Notes: a model not told the origin generated them from the sequence alone. A stretch of 64,000 nucleotides of DNA from Schoenoplectus triqueter (GCA_964058805.1 CAXKVV010000013.1:434001-498000), one strand, 5' to 3'; positions 1-12,412 are shown, counted from the first letter of the stretch. Program-made: numbers and translations.

Positions 1-237
1 ATCTCACTCTTTTTTAGCAAGATAGGGCAAACCCAGCATATAATTGGCAAGGCATGTTACAATTCAGAGAATTGGTTTCAGATCTTGGTCTCATTGATAT
101 TCCACTCAGAGAAAGGCATTTTACACGGTCTAATGCACGCAACGACCCATCCATGGCTAAGCTAGATCAATTTTTGATTTCAATGGAATGGTCCTCTCAT
201 TTTTCTAATATTTCCCAAGCAACCTTACCGAATACCT

Positions 238-339
238 CTTTCGACCATTGTCCTCTACTATGCACAATCAAAACCACATTTGCAATCTCTTTCGACCATT
301 GTCCTCTACTATGCACAATCAAAACCACATTTGCAATCT
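238..339 (+). repeat. 51-bp tandem duplication, two copies, inside the LINE endonuclease
   Basis: The segment beginning ctctttcgaccattgtcc is repeated directly with a 51-bp period. This duplicates 17 residues (SFDHCPLLCTIKTTFAI) in frame. The duplicated stretch covers the conserved DH of the endonuclease. Confidence 0.93.
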
Positions 340-2761
340 CTAATTTCTTCTGCTTCAAAAACTTCTATCTTAAAATACCAGAATTTACAGAAATGGTACA
401 CCATGCATGGTCAGCAGTTCCCTTAGCATCCAACCCACAAGAATTACATTGTAAATTGCTTAGCTTATCCAAAACCATCTCAGATTGGTCCAGAGAACGT
501 GTTGGTAATATCAAAGCCTAAGTAAAGGCTGCAAGATAATTTATGGAATGGTGTGACCAAAGGTAGGAACATAGGAATCTGACTCAGCTGGAAAAATTGA
601 CCCTGTCCATAGTAAAGAAATGTCACATGTACCTTTACGTGCTTGAAGAGGATTTATGGAAATAAAGGGCATATGTTAAATGAAAGTTGCAGGGAGATAG
701 AAATACTAGTTATTTTCATGGGGTTGCTTCTGGTCACAAATGAAAAAACTTTATTAAAGAAATCAAGGATAATGATGAATTACACACTGATCAATCTGCC
801 AAGGAAAGAATTTTCTTTCGATACTTCTGCCAGTTGATGGGAAAACAATCACAGCCAATGATGCAAATACACTGGGATGCTATATACAATCATGTACAAT
901 ATAACTCTGATATTCAAGCTCTTGACCAACCGATTACATTGGCAAAAATTGAAGAAGCAATTACCCAATTGCCCAATGGGAAAACGTCCGGCCCTGATGT
1001 CTTCACATCTAAATTTTATAAAGCTTTCAAAGCCTAGATTCTTTCGGACCTCCTTGCTACCTTTCAGCATGTAAGAATCATTGGTGCTTAATTGTCTCCT
1101 CTAAATAACTCATATACTATCCTTATTCCAAAAAAAGAATATGTTATTTTACCTGGTGATTTTAGACTGATTAGTGTGGTTCATGGAGTACAAAAAAATT
1201 TCTCAAAAGTTCTTGCCAATCGACTCTAGAAAATTATTGGTTCTCTAATTGATGACTCTCAAACAAGTTTTCTCAAGAATAGATACATAGTTGAATGATT
1301 TCTATATGTGCAACAAACAATACAATTTGCAAAAAAACTCTAGCATTCCGTTGGTGGCATTTAAAGCTGATATTGCTAAGGCTTTTGATACAACAAGTTG
1401 AAATTTTATTCTTAAAATTATGGAGGCAAGAAATTTTCCTTCAGCATGGATATCATGGATACAGAGAGCAGTATTAACTGGATCTACTCAGATAATACTA
1501 AATGGGCTAGCCAGAAAAAAAATAATTTTGAAGAGAGGTGTTCGTCAAGGGGATCTAATATCACCGTATTTGTTTATTCTTGCTATAGATTTTCTCTCCA
1601 AATGGATCAATCAGCTAGTTCGATCAGGAGCTTGGTTACTGCCATGAAATGGCATTAAGCCAACAATTTTCATTGCGGATGACTCATTATTTCTTCTACA
1701 TCTATCGATAACACAGTCTCAAGTGCTCAAAATTGTCCTCTCTTTCTTTCACAGAATTAGTGGTCTCCAAGTCAACTCTTATGTTCTCAGCCACAAATCA
1801 ACAGATGGCGAACTCACTTGCCACTTACATGGAATGTCGGCTCTCAAACTTCCCTGTATTGTATCTTGGTCTACCTCTTTTCTGACAAATGATTAACAAA
1901 GGAAGATTACTTACCTCTTATCCATAAGATAGCCAACAAACTATCAGGTTCTTCAGCTATCCCTTTGTCTATGGCTGGAAAAAATATCATTGTTAACGCT
2001 GTACTATCTGCTTTACCCATATATTTTATGAGTGCTTTCATCCTGCTAAAATGGGTAATTCATAAAATTGACATTATCAGAAAAAAATTTTTGTGGAAAG
2101 GGTCCGATTCTGATTCAAGGAAAATACATATTGCAAACTGGAATTTGATCTGTAGACCCAAGTCCAAAGGGGGGCTTGAAATCATTAACATGGAATTAAT
2201 GAACATAGCCCTTATTGTAAAATGGTACTGGAAGTGGTTCTATGTTGAGTCATCCTTGTGGAGGTAATTTAATTGCATTATGGATGTAAATCTACGAGAA
2301 TGGGACATGACAAATCCCATATCATTCTGGAAGTTAGTCAAACCAGCTGTTTTATCTTTTGAGAGATGCATAATGTTTAATTTGGGTAGAGAAGCAAATG
2401 CATCATTTTGGCAACATGACTAGGGATATGGAATTTTAAGAATTGTCTTCAGTCATCTGTTCACTCACTGCATCTTACACAATATTCTGGTGAAGGATTT
2501 TGTAACAGCCCAACCATTGGAATCTCTCTTCTTACCCAACCTTTTTTCATCAGCAGAACAACAACTCCTTCTCTTGGGGTTTGTTTGGCAAATCAAGGAA
2601 TAGTTTTAGAAGAGTGATAATTTTGGAAGAGTGATAAACTAGTGTCTTTTTACAAGAGTGGTATTCAGAAGAGCAAAAATATTGTTTGGTAGCTGTTAAT
2701 CAGAATAGTTAAAATATAGATAATTATGATATTAACAATGGTGATGATAATAAAAAAATAG

Positions 2762-2764
2762 TAA

Positions 2765-2819
<55 letters not shown>

Positions 2820-2918
2820 GAATAATCATAATTCATAATCATAATAATAAATAATAATATTCATAGTAATAATAATAATAATATAATATACATATAAATA
2901 TAATCATAATATAATATA

Positions 2919-2960
<42 letters not shown>

Positions 2961-3415
2961 CTATAATTTTAATAATATAATCATAATATAATAATATAAT
3001 GATAATATAACCATAATCAAAATATAAAAATATAATAATAAATAATCATAATAATAATAATATAATAATAAAATAATCATAACAATAATATCATAATTAT
3101 AATAATAATCATAATAATATAATAATATAATAATATCATAATAATAAATAATCATAGTTATAATAATATAATAATAAATAATCATAATTATAATAATAAT
3201 AAAGTAAGCTTATTTATATTCATAATTTAATAATATAATACTAAAATTATATTATTATAATATAATGATAATAAATAATAATAAAATAAATAATATTATA
3301 ATGCTAACAGTGATGATAAAAAAATAATAATCATAATATAATATAATATAATATAATATAATATAATAATATTAAGAAATCATAACCATAATCGTAATCA
3401 TAATCATATAATACA
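2762..3415. repeat. Long imperfect TAA/AATAAT microsatellite
   Basis: More than 600 bp of almost pure TAA, TAATA and ATAATC variants, low in G and C. Open frames across it encode only Tyr/Ile or Asn runs and are artefacts. Confidence 0.95.
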
Positions 3416-3450
3416 ACATAATCAAATAATAATCGTTATTCCGATGAGAG

Positions 3451-3491
3451 CTAATCCGGTATACCACCTATAACTTGGTATACCGGATTAG
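3451..3491. repeat. Perfect 15-bp inverted repeat (hairpin), 11-nt loop
   Basis: ctaatccggtatacc at 3451-3465 pairs perfectly with ggtataccggattag at 3477-3491. It lies just inside the right end of the TIR element and is far more GC-rich than the surrounding microsatellite. Confidence 0.9.
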
Positions 3492-5360
3492 TACTATTCC
3501 GCACTCTTCTACTTAGTCTAAAATCCATTTGGCAAATTAATTCATCGGAATAATAATTTTATTCTAACTTTTTGCTATTCCATTAAGTGCCAAACATACC
3601 CTTGAAGAATAATATTTTACCATCAACTCTCAATAGATCCCAAACACAATCTGATGCATTGATCTGGAATCTTACACCGGACAAGAACTACAGTTGTAAG
3701 TCATTCTACACATTTCTTACTGATTTTTCCTCACCATTAGATCCCATTGTCAATATTTAGAAGCTCAAAGTGCCGCCAAGGATACTAGTTTTTGCTTGGT
3801 TTATGTTGAAGAATAAAATCCTCATGATTGATAATCTTCAAAAGAAAGGATGGACAATGGTTAACATGTGTACTCTTTGTAGAATGAATGAGGAATTAGT
3901 CCTACACTTTTTTGATGATTATTTTTTTCTTTCGAGAATCTTTGTCTTCTATTGTTCTATCTCTGGGACAGTACAATCAACTGCCTTCAATTTCACAATT
4001 GCTGCAACCAATATATCAGAGTATCCAGTCAACTAATATTCCAAAGGTGATTAGGGAAACAATCTTACTAACTACTTTCATTGTTTGGAGGGAAAAATGT
4101 TTGAGAATTTTCACAGGACGATGCAAGACGGTTCAGGATATGAGTTCTAAAATAAAACAGGAAGCGATTCTAACTTCTGAATAAATATTCATGATCGCTT
4201 TTATTCCTTTACTCCAGTCATTCTCTTCAGCTTCAATTTTAATTATTATTTTCACTTTTATTATTCACATTTTGCGTCAAATCTTTTCAATATTTTATTT
4301 TTGCTCACTGCTTGTGAGCTTTTTATTTTACTTCAAACAATAATTTACTTAATCTTGTAATCATCTCTTACAAGTAATAAAAAGATATGGGCTTGATCCC
4401 TATCTTTTTCTAAAAAAAAAGGAAATCCGCTATCAATTTCGTCAAAATAGCCATTGTCAATTAATACCTCCCCAATATTTAATTCCCAATGTAGTATCAA
4501 CATCCAATTTAATGGCAATAAAACCACAACGATGATAATACAACCTATTTTTTCTTTAAAAATATTAGATGTGATTTTGAAAGTTGTGGAAGGAATGGAT
4601 CAATTCTGATACAGTTTTGTAAACAACTCATCATATATCGAGGATTCAGAAATTCCTTTTGAAGTTTTGGTTGCACTTGAAAGATAATTAAAATATTTCC
4701 AAATCATGACATTTTTGCATGATAAACCTATATAAATTGTATATATTTTAATTTTATTATTTATTTTGTTGGTTGACATAAATATTTGCTAAATATACTT
4801 GTGAAAAATTTCCTTTCCAATTTGCTGTTAAATAAATATAGTTTTGAAATATATTTTCTACATTTACTAATTAAGTATTGTAGAGTATGGCCCGCAAAGC
4901 CATTCGTCTACACTGATGAATTTGTAATTTCTAGCTCGTGTGGTATTACGAGGGAATAGTGTTCCTGCATATATTTTTCATCGTTATTCATTATTCAATT
5001 AATGATGCCACAGGGGAATTGCTATCCAACTAGCTAGGCAACTTGTGCAATCTAAATTCTTCTCATATTTTTGAACCTGTTGAAAGTCTAATAGAAAGAA
5101 ATCGTCAAATATTGTTCTGGATATTAACTATTTATTTTGCTAAATCACACCTTGTACAAAACGGCTCTGCATTTTGACCAAGATCTCTATTTATTACTAA
5201 CACCTTGATGTGAAATGTGAGTGTCCCCACTACACAATACACATGCCGGAGCGAAAAAAAAACCAAAGGAATATTTGTTGCAGGTTTAAATTTGGAACTT
5301 GCGACTTAATTCATTGATTTTTTTTTGTTTTTTACTACTGGACTAAATGCGCCCATGATT

Positions 5361-5436
5361 CTGAAAAATAATTGAAAGATTTAAAGTCTTATTTCCTACT
5401 GAAAAATAATTGAAAGATTTAAAGTCTTATTTCCTA
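5361..5436. repeat. 38-bp tandem duplication
   Basis: Two identical copies beginning ctgaaaaataattgaaagat, followed by a partial third copy (ctgaaaaatta). Confidence 0.93.
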
Positions 5437-6693
5437 CTGAAAAATTAAATAAAAATTATTATCGCAAGTTCAAGCTGGAAATCACGATTTTCTATTTGTT
5501 TACTATTTTCTTATTGTTCTTTTTGCGGCACCGACGTCTATTTTTTTTAGCACAAATCTCTGACGGACTTGCCATTTTTTTATTATTATTGAAGAAAACT
5601 ATAGAAAGACTCAGACGATAATTTGTTGAACATTCACAAATAGCTAAGAAATGATGCTAAGTCAAAATTCTACTATTAATTAATTTAGATTACTCAGTTA
5701 TTTATTAAATTTAAAATAACAAAATGCACCGACTTATAGGTGACCTTAGATAAATTAGGAGAGAGGAAACAGTGATTAAGATACAAAAATAAATAGTAAT
5801 TAGACAAGATGAAAATGTAATAAAAAATGTAAATTAAATTTTGAGCTGGATGTGAGTTATAAACAGCTAGCTTATAGCCTCATGCAGTCCTTGTTACCAC
5901 GTGTATCTGACATGTTCTCAGTACTTCTGTATTATCATTGGTCGGCTGTGGTCCCCTTTATGTGTTTATAGATTTCACCTTTATCTTCTTTTTTTGGGCA
6001 TAATCCATATTATTCATCTTTAAATTAAAATCAGTTTCTTTTCATTTTTTTTCTTTTTTTTTTCCAGCGTGGTTGTGCTTGTGCACCTTTCAAAGAGTAC
6101 TAGGTTCAATTAATTCATAGTAGATCAGCTATTTGCATTGAAACAGAATCAAGTTGGGCCGCTACAATCAGTAATGTCATAATAACAAAAGAGTAAATAA
6201 CTTAATATCATGTTTAGACTTAAATTCTTACTTTATTTCATATTTATCTATGAACTCTTTAATATTATATATATATATATCCCCTTTAACTCTTCAAATA
6301 CTTTAATATTAATCCATATTTAAATAGAGTTAATCTGGCTCAACCAAAAGTTCATCAGATTCTATTTTCTATGTTAATAAATAAATATTTTATAAAATAC
6401 CCTTTTTCATTTAACAGGCCAGCATGCATGAGCTCGGTAAACACTAATAAGAATTACATCATTTCAGAGATACTTGTATTTGAAATCCGATTTCTCTCAG
6501 AAATTTAAATGACTCTGCTACTTCAACTGGAGGGCCTTCAATATCAATTGGTATTGACTCATATTTGTAATATCTTTCAATGATCAAACAGCAAGCTATT
6601 GGAAAGAAAAAAAAATCTTTTTGTGTACTCAGGTGTAGTACACCATGCATAGACAAACTTTTCAGTTCCGAAAGTTGTATCAATTGGACAAAC

Positions 6694-6741
6694 TACTGAA
6701 CAAATTGACAAAAAAAGTACTGAACAAATTGACAAAAAAAG
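6694..6741. repeat. 24-bp tandem duplication
   Basis: tactgaacaaattgacaaaa... is repeated twice with a 24-bp period. Confidence 0.92.
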
Positions 6742-7865
6742 TACTGTCATATGAGAATACTATCAGTTTATTTTTTGAAATATTTAAACAATATACTATT
6801 ATATATTATAAAAAATCTTTTTATTAAAACAAATTAAATCCAACTAGTAAATATATAATGCAAAAAACGTACGATATTAATTCATGAGCTGCTCGATATA
6901 ATATAATTACATAGACTTAGCATAAAAAAATGTCCTCTAAAATTGCAAATGTTCCATAATTAAAAAAATAAAAAAATTGCAGAAAGAGTCTTTTGTTTTT
7001 GCTACGAGGGCCTTCGATATCAATTGGATATAATATATCCGTCGTACGTACATCACCTTTATCTTGTAGCAACAAAGGAAAACTATTATTGCAATGCGAA
7101 AGTCATAATATTAACAAAATTAGTTCTTAATCATATTTATCAAATTGAAGAATTAAATCAGTTTACTGGAAACATTGTTATTATGAGACTGAAAACCATA
7201 AACTAGATCACTGATCAATTACTGACTATACTTATATACAGAAAAAATAAAATTAAGTTCTGAGTAGCCGGGCCTATCTAGGGCTACTATGCAATTCCAG
7301 TTTACTTCTTAGGCTTTTACTAATTAAAAAAAAATGGATCAAAAAACCTAAGACACATAAAACAAGGGTAGCAACAAGTATATTTGGGATGCATGAAATT
7401 TGTAGATACATTATTTTCTCAATAAATTAATTACCTTATAATATCGGTATTTGAAACTTAATTTTTCTTTCTTCACGGCTTTCATTTATGACATTTATAT
7501 GGTGATTAAAGGCAAATCGCATGAGAAGTGAAAGGCTAATGATGAACTTATATTAGGATAGAAAAAAATGAGAGCAGTGTGTTCCATAAAAGAGAGAAAA
7601 GATTTGGTTGAAGTCTAAAGGTCACTCTAAACATCATAATAGAACAAAGCTCTGTAAGGACATTATCGTCACTTTAATTTCCAAATCACAATTAAATCAA
7701 AGGTTAATTATTACTTATTCAGAACTAATCAGTTTTTTTATTTTTGAAAAAAATGGAAGAATTTGAAAACTTACAGGAGACATAAAAAATATTAAAAAAT
7801 GATGGACAAATATGAAATAAAGAAGAAGTTTAATGCTAAATATTATTTAATTAACCTAATAAAAT

Positions 7866-8440
7866 CCGAAAGGGTTGGGTGGGTCCTTTAACATGCGTTT
7901 TCTGCTCTGATAATGAGTCGGTGAATCATTTATTTCTTACTTGCCCTTTTATGTTTGATTTCTGGTGTGCATTTAATACATGTAATACTCATAATGTTAA
8001 ACTATAATTAACATCAGTTTCTGCTTTATGGGATTCTGCTTTACAATTATCTGGAATAGATAGAAGATTTGCATTATATGTAACGGCGGTGGTTTCTTGA
8101 GTTCGGTGGAATGAACGGAATAGGGTGATTTTTTCTAACCATAGAGTTCTATCTTTTAATATTTTTATTCTTAAAATGGTGAATTTCTTCCATATTTGGA
8201 CAAGTACCAATAGTTCACTGGATCAGAGATGTCGGGATGACTCGATTTTTACTATTACTGACGATTAGGTCTTATTCACTTCTACCTTTTGTGTTGTTAT
8301 AATTTGAGACTTTGATTGTGGTGGTTGTATATATTGGACTGTTTGTTTCTTATTTTCTGCAATGAACTATTTTTATTTTTGTATGATTTTCCGAAAAGTA
8401 ATGAAAAATGACAGGTATTTTGCCTGCTTATGTCAAAAAA
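7866..8440 (+). mobile_element. 5'-truncated LINE copy with perfect 16-bp TSD
   Basis: The 16-mer attaacctaataaaat occurs at 7850-7865 and again at 8441-8456. Between them lies the 3' end of a LINE: a zinc-knuckle-like CVFCSDNESVNHLFLTCPFM near 7898-7960, a further decayed coding tail (RRFALYVTAVV, with a stop at the following codon), a 3' UTR of about 170 bp, and a short A-run ending at 8440. Severe 5' truncation plus a long TSD plus a 3' A-tail is the hallmark of target-primed reverse transcription. The coding tail is too short to be functional. Confidence 0.92.
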
Positions 8441-8802
8441 ATTAACCTAATAAAATAATTTGGAGCGATGTCATAATTAATAAAAAGAATTTTGATGCAT
8501 TAAACAATGCTTCCTCATGGGCGACATATTGAGAAGATAAAATTGGGCAGTCGGTTAAAAACGTTTTCATGAACAAGTGTTTTTCTAAGAAGCCACGTAT
8601 ATAAAAGATTAACGCATTGGTATGCATTTCCAATACTGTGACACATTGCAATGAAACTACCACGATGATACAACAATAAAAATTATGAGTGTATTTTCTG
8701 AAAAGAAACTCCTTAATTTCAATCACTTTCGAAAATCATGATTTAGTGATGAGTAGCCTTTCTTCCATTCTGTTGAATTATATTAATTTGCATTCTTATG
8801 TG

Positions 8803-8994
8803 CATGGACGGATCCAAGGGCTGGGTGGGCCCAACCCCCCTAATTTTTCAAAAACGTATGAAAAATATATATAATTTCATAAAACAAATTAAAATTTTAT
8901 ATATCCAGCCCCCTCTAATATTTTTTCTCAGTAATAATTATTTGACCTCTTCAGTTCCGACCCCTTTCAATTTAAAATCTTAACTCCACCCCTG
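8803..8994. mobile_element. 192-bp hAT-like nonautonomous element
   Basis: Starts CATGGACGGATCCA and ends TAACTCCACCCCTG. This fits the common plant family with ends like CAGTGGCGGATCC. The flanking 8-mers are CTTATGTG (8795-8802) and CTTATATG (8995-9002), a one-mismatch 8-bp TSD as expected for hAT. Internal short frames are not genes. Confidence 0.72.
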
Positions 8995-9002
8995 CTTATA
9001 TG

Positions 9003-9730
9003 ATATATGAAATATATATATATATATATATATTTATACATGACATGTTTTCATTTTTCTTATTTCTCTTCAATATGTATATGTTTTTTCTTATGAAATG
9101 TTGAAAACAGTAATAAGTTTAAATATATAGGTCCTTGTGTAGATTGAGAAGCTTGAAAACACTATGAGATATGTTCAAGATGACTTAATATTGTTATTGT
9201 ATATTGTCCAACATCCTAACAGACAACAATTTCCAGTTAATAATGCAAAATTTTTGCTATAAAAAAATTCAAATATTATCTCTATAGGTCGTGTTTCGAT
9301 GATATTTGGTATAATGAAAGGTTTAAAACTTTAAATAACGTTCATAGTGGTCCCTATAGTCATTATAGTATTTGTGGATGAATGTTATATATAGCGTTAT
9401 GATTTTTTCTCCCACTATCCAGTTCTTTATATAATAATGACAAAAACATTCGAAAGTCAAAACACACCATGAATTTAAACAAACAAATAGACAAAATGTG
9501 GAAGATCCTTAGCAAACCTCAAAGAGTTGATCGGATATTATATTAGAGACTTGAAAAATTAAGGAAAGACTAGGCCAAACTAGGAAGAATATACCCATAA
9601 TTTAGATGAGAACAAACTAGCAGCATCAGCCACATAACAAATTAAATATTAATTTAAACCAAGTGGCCTTCTCCACATCAGTGCCTCTTTGGGAAGTTCC
9701 TTGAATGACACGTAACTAAGCCTTCCTCTC
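9003..9730. other. Intergenic sequence upstream of the NAC gene
   Basis: Contains an (AT)n run at about 9012-9032 and otherwise no recognisable feature. The last 200 bp become richer in C and T, as expected for a 5' leader and promoter region. Confidence 0.5.
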
Positions 9731-9732
9731 CT

Positions 9733-9740
9733 CTATTTAA
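9733..9740 (+). promoter_or_regulatory. Possible TATA element of the NAC gene
   Basis: CTATTTAA lies in a C/T-rich stretch about 180 bp upstream of the NAC start codon, a plausible distance for a plant 5' UTR. It is a weak match, judged on sequence and position only. Confidence 0.35.
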
Positions 9741-9917
9741 CCAGGGGCGTCTTGTGTCCTCTACTTTCTCTAAATCCCTCTTCAATTCCTTGAAATCGTC
9801 CTGGTTGTTTATATTCCCCTTGGTTGTGTTTGGTTGTTATTACACAGACACAACCCCCTTTGCAATTCCCGATAAATAACTGATTTTATATCGTTTGGTC
9901 AATTAGATTTCAGACTA

Positions 9918-11660
9918 ATGTCAGGACCAAGCTCGTTTCAGGCGCCAGTGGCTAACAATGAAGAACAGAAGTTATGGTTACCTCCTGGCTTTAGATTCCA
10001 TCCAAAAGACGATGAAATCATAGATAAATACCTTTCTTTGAAGGCTGCAAACCCTAGGTTTACTACAATAGCCATGGGAGATGTAGATCTCAACAAATGT
10101 GAACCCTGGGACCTTCCAAGTAAGTTCATAGTTTATTTGTTATGATTTCCTTATTTCTAAAAGAATTTTCAATTTTTTGACTTATTCATATATATATTGG
10201 TTGTTTAGTTTTAATTTTTCGTACATAGTTTGCTTGTACTTGGTCTCTACTCTCTAATATATGCTGGGCTGTGGTAAATACTTTGTAGCCATCGCAAAAA
10301 TGGGAGAAAAAGTGTGGTATTTCTTTTACCAAAAGGACATGAAGTATCCAACAGGGACGAGAGCGAACAGAGCTACAAAGCATGGGTACTGGAAGGCAAC
10401 AGGAAAAGATAAAGAGATACACAGCATTAGAGCTGTTGGAAATATCAAGAAAAAGGTCCTTGTTGGAATGAAAAAGACACTTGTGTTTTACACCGGAAGG
10501 GCTCCAAAAGGTGTCAAGACAAACTGGGTCATGCATGAATTCAGACTTGCCGGAAAATCGAAGGACTCCGTCCGGTCCAAAACCAATGAAAGGGTAAGAA
10601 ATATATATGATTCATCCATCAATATTGAAATAATCACGCTTCTTTCATTTGTTGGTAGATTTATCCATCTGAGTTTGGGCTCGAGTTGCATTTTAATTAG
10701 CATAGGCGTGTTATATCTGAGTTGGTTTTATCTTTTCCAATTTGATTTTTGCCTTCAGCTTGGCATGAGCTGTCAAAGTATGGAAACTATGGATGTACAT
10801 CTTTCTATTCAAACTGTCCTGGTCATGAAAATGATGTTTTCAGTTAGGCTACTTAATTGGTACCTTTCCGAAAAAGATCGTCTATTAATTTGATTATTGA
10901 CTTGTTCTCTTCTTTATCTTTTTTGTGTACTATCTCCAATTGTTCTGAAATTGTTATTTTATACCCTGGTAGAACATAATGGGCATATATTTACTTCTAT
11001 CAGGTTTAATTATTTACAGATAATTAATGATTCGCATTTATCTGCACACATAGTTTTCCAAATTGTTTTAGGTGAAATTAAGTCTACCTAATTTTGAAAT
11101 TTATCACATTATCACAGGATGAATGGGTTGTGTGTCGTGTCAACAAGAAGAAGAACTCTAACAGCACTAACAGGGGAAACCAACCTGCGGAAATGGATCC
11201 ATCAAGCTCGTACCAACCAGCGGAATCGGAACCGTCCAGCTCATACCAACCAGCCGTAGTTGATCCGTCCAGCTCATATGAACCAGCCGGAATAATTCCT
11301 TCCACCACATACCAACCAGTCAAAATGGACCCGTCGAGCTTATTTGATGAGGAAGATATTATAGGTTTATTTGCCAATCCAAACTATCATTATGCAAATG
11401 ACATACCAGCCTCAAGCTTTTCTACAAGTAGTGCAATGAATATGCCTAACTTTTCTAATTTCTCTGGCATGACGGGTTTGATGACTCAATCAAACCAATT
11501 TCTCCTTCCAAATAATTTCTCGAGCAGCAACCAGGTTAGAGTTCATCAACCATCAGTTGGCAATCGCAGGTACGAGCCATATGACAACTTCAGGTCGATT
11601 CGAGACCAAGGAATGGCTAATAATTCAATAGGCGCGCCAATGAATAATTTTAAGAGCTAG
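9918..11660 (+). CDS. NAC-domain transcription factor, three exons
   Basis: Exons read 9918-10119, 10289-10593 and 11118-11660, with GT-AG introns and matching phases, giving 349 residues. NAC proteins are plant-specific nuclear DNA-binding factors. The five NAC subdomains are visible: A at residues 21-39 ([19 protein letters not shown]), B ([14 protein letters not shown]), C at 86-110 ([20 protein letters not shown]), D ([20 protein letters not shown]), and E at 170-177 (DEWVVCRV). The exon structure, with breaks after DLP and before DEWVV, is the standard NAC one. Subdomain A is unusual: [12 protein letters not shown] replaces the typical HPTDEELI. The C-terminal region, presumably for activation, starts with five 11-residue QPAxxxPSSSY repeats (191-245). 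I see no miR164-type site. The gene looks intact; its NAC subfamily is uncertain. Confidence 0.9.
11173..11337 (+). repeat. 33-bp coding minisatellite in NAC exon 3
   Basis: Five degenerate 33-bp units encode [44 protein letters not shown] and [11 protein letters not shown]. The period preserves the reading frame. Boundaries are approximate within a few bases. Confidence 0.88.
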
Positions 11661-11957
11661 CTGACCAGTACTTGTATACCACTACGGAAGAATCTCATGT
11701 TTTGATTTGTATGTCGTATAGTTTTACTTTTGTATTTCAATGTGTTATTGTTTCATGGAGGTTTTTTATCTGGAAAGAGTAGATAGACGTGATTTTGGAG
11801 ATTTTATTAGAGAATGGGGGTTTGGAATTTTTAAGATTTACTCCCATTTTGTTCCCATCTGTAAGGCGCCGGTGCAGGTATTTAGTGTTGTGCAAATTGT
11901 CATTTCTGACATCATTTTTTAAGTTATATATGTAATTAAGAAGGTGTTCTGGATGTT
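11661..11957 (+). other. NAC 3' flank
   Basis: T-rich sequence, probably 3' UTR, ending where the CACTA element begins about 300 bp past the stop codon. No other feature seen. Confidence 0.5.
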
Positions 11958-11974
11958 CACTACCGCATAAAAAA

Positions 11975-12290
11975 GATATTTGCTAACGGGTTTTAAAGGA
12001 TTTCTTAACGGTTTTGCGACTGTTAATAATGAGGGTTAGAAAAAATATAAGCAACCATTAACAAATGATATGCGATCGGAACATTTTTTTTTCGCTCACC
12101 TTTACTAACGGTTTTTATTTACAAATCATTAGTAAATATTATAATTTTTCGTTGAGATTTGCTAACGGTTTTCATTTAAAAACCGTTAGTAAAGATTAAC
12201 GAAAAAAACTTTGCTAACGGTTGCTAATTGAAAATTGCTAGGAAATATAGTTTTGCTAATGGTTATTACTCCAAAACCATTAGGAAAGAA
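11975..12290. repeat. Left subterminal repeats of the CACTA element
   Basis: Repeated direct and inverted motifs (tgctaacggttt, aaaccgttagtaaag and variants) every few tens of bases. In En/Spm-type elements such motifs bind the element's own regulatory protein. Confidence 0.85.
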
Positions 12291-12412
12291 TGTTTTAAAA
12301 AAAATATCATATTACATGTACAAAAAAAATAATAAAAATAACATATCACATATGCAATTTCATAATTTACATCATCACAACATATATTACAAATAAAGTT
12401 TTAGAATTAAAT

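Larger units (their letters stand above)
2577..3601. mobile_element. Tourist/PIF-Harbinger-like TIR element inserted in the LINE, swollen by a TAA microsatellite
   Basis: The left end reads GGGTTTGTTTGGCA...GGAATAG. The right end is its inverted counterpart, CTATTCC...TGCCAAACATACCC. The trinucleotide TTG flanks both ends (2574-2576 and 3602-3604), and LINE coding frames lie outside it on either side. Short TIRs with GTTTGG and a 3-bp TSD fit PIF-Harbinger MITEs, although TTG departs from the usual TWA target. It encodes no transposase. Most of its length is a microsatellite. Confidence 0.7.
54..4184 (+). pseudogene. LINE ORF2 remnant (endonuclease / reverse transcriptase / zf-RVT)
   Basis: The 54-521 frame ends an endonuclease domain (LVSDLGLIDIPL, then the conserved D/H region SFDHCPLLC). 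At 834-1037 the reverse transcriptase begins with LPNGKTSGPD. At 1420-1647 it continues with the RGVRQGDLISPYLFIL motif, and at about 1665-1700 the catalytic box reads FIADDSLFL. The 1965-2267 frame holds the post-RT region (SMAGKNIIVNAVLSALPIYF). At 3770-4184 a zinc-knuckle-like tail contains CTLCRMNEELVLHFF. Internal stops (for example after KAFKA near 1037) and frame changes make the gene nonfunctional. The domain order is the established plant L1 ORF2 order. Exact break points are my reading. Confidence 0.85.
1..4420 (+). mobile_element. L1-type LINE retrotransposon, decayed, 5' end outside window
   Basis: Fragments of a plant LINE ORF2 occur in the expected order: endonuclease C-terminus, reverse transcriptase, and the C-terminal zinc-binding region. 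They are broken by stops and frameshifts. The 3' end has the usual plant LINE layout: a short 3' UTR with the string gcttgtgagc near 4310, then a poly-A run at about 4412-4420. The 5' end lies outside the window, so no TSD can be tested. The element is split by a separate insertion at 2577-3601. Reading frames resume on both sides of that insertion with LINE-like protein, so the insertion is younger than the LINE. Confidence 0.88.
4421..7849. other. Intergenic, AT-rich, no gene recognised
   Basis: No reading frame here looks like a known protein. Two tandem duplications are visible: 38 bp x2 at 5361-5436 and 24 bp x2 at 6694-6741. Otherwise I see AT-rich unique-looking sequence. Confidence 0.6.

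Noticed and set aside
2961..3185. Open frame rich in Tyr/Ile
   Set aside because: Translation of the TAA microsatellite.
10488..10703. Minus-strand frames across NAC exon 2
   Set aside because: Antisense shadows of the NAC coding exon.
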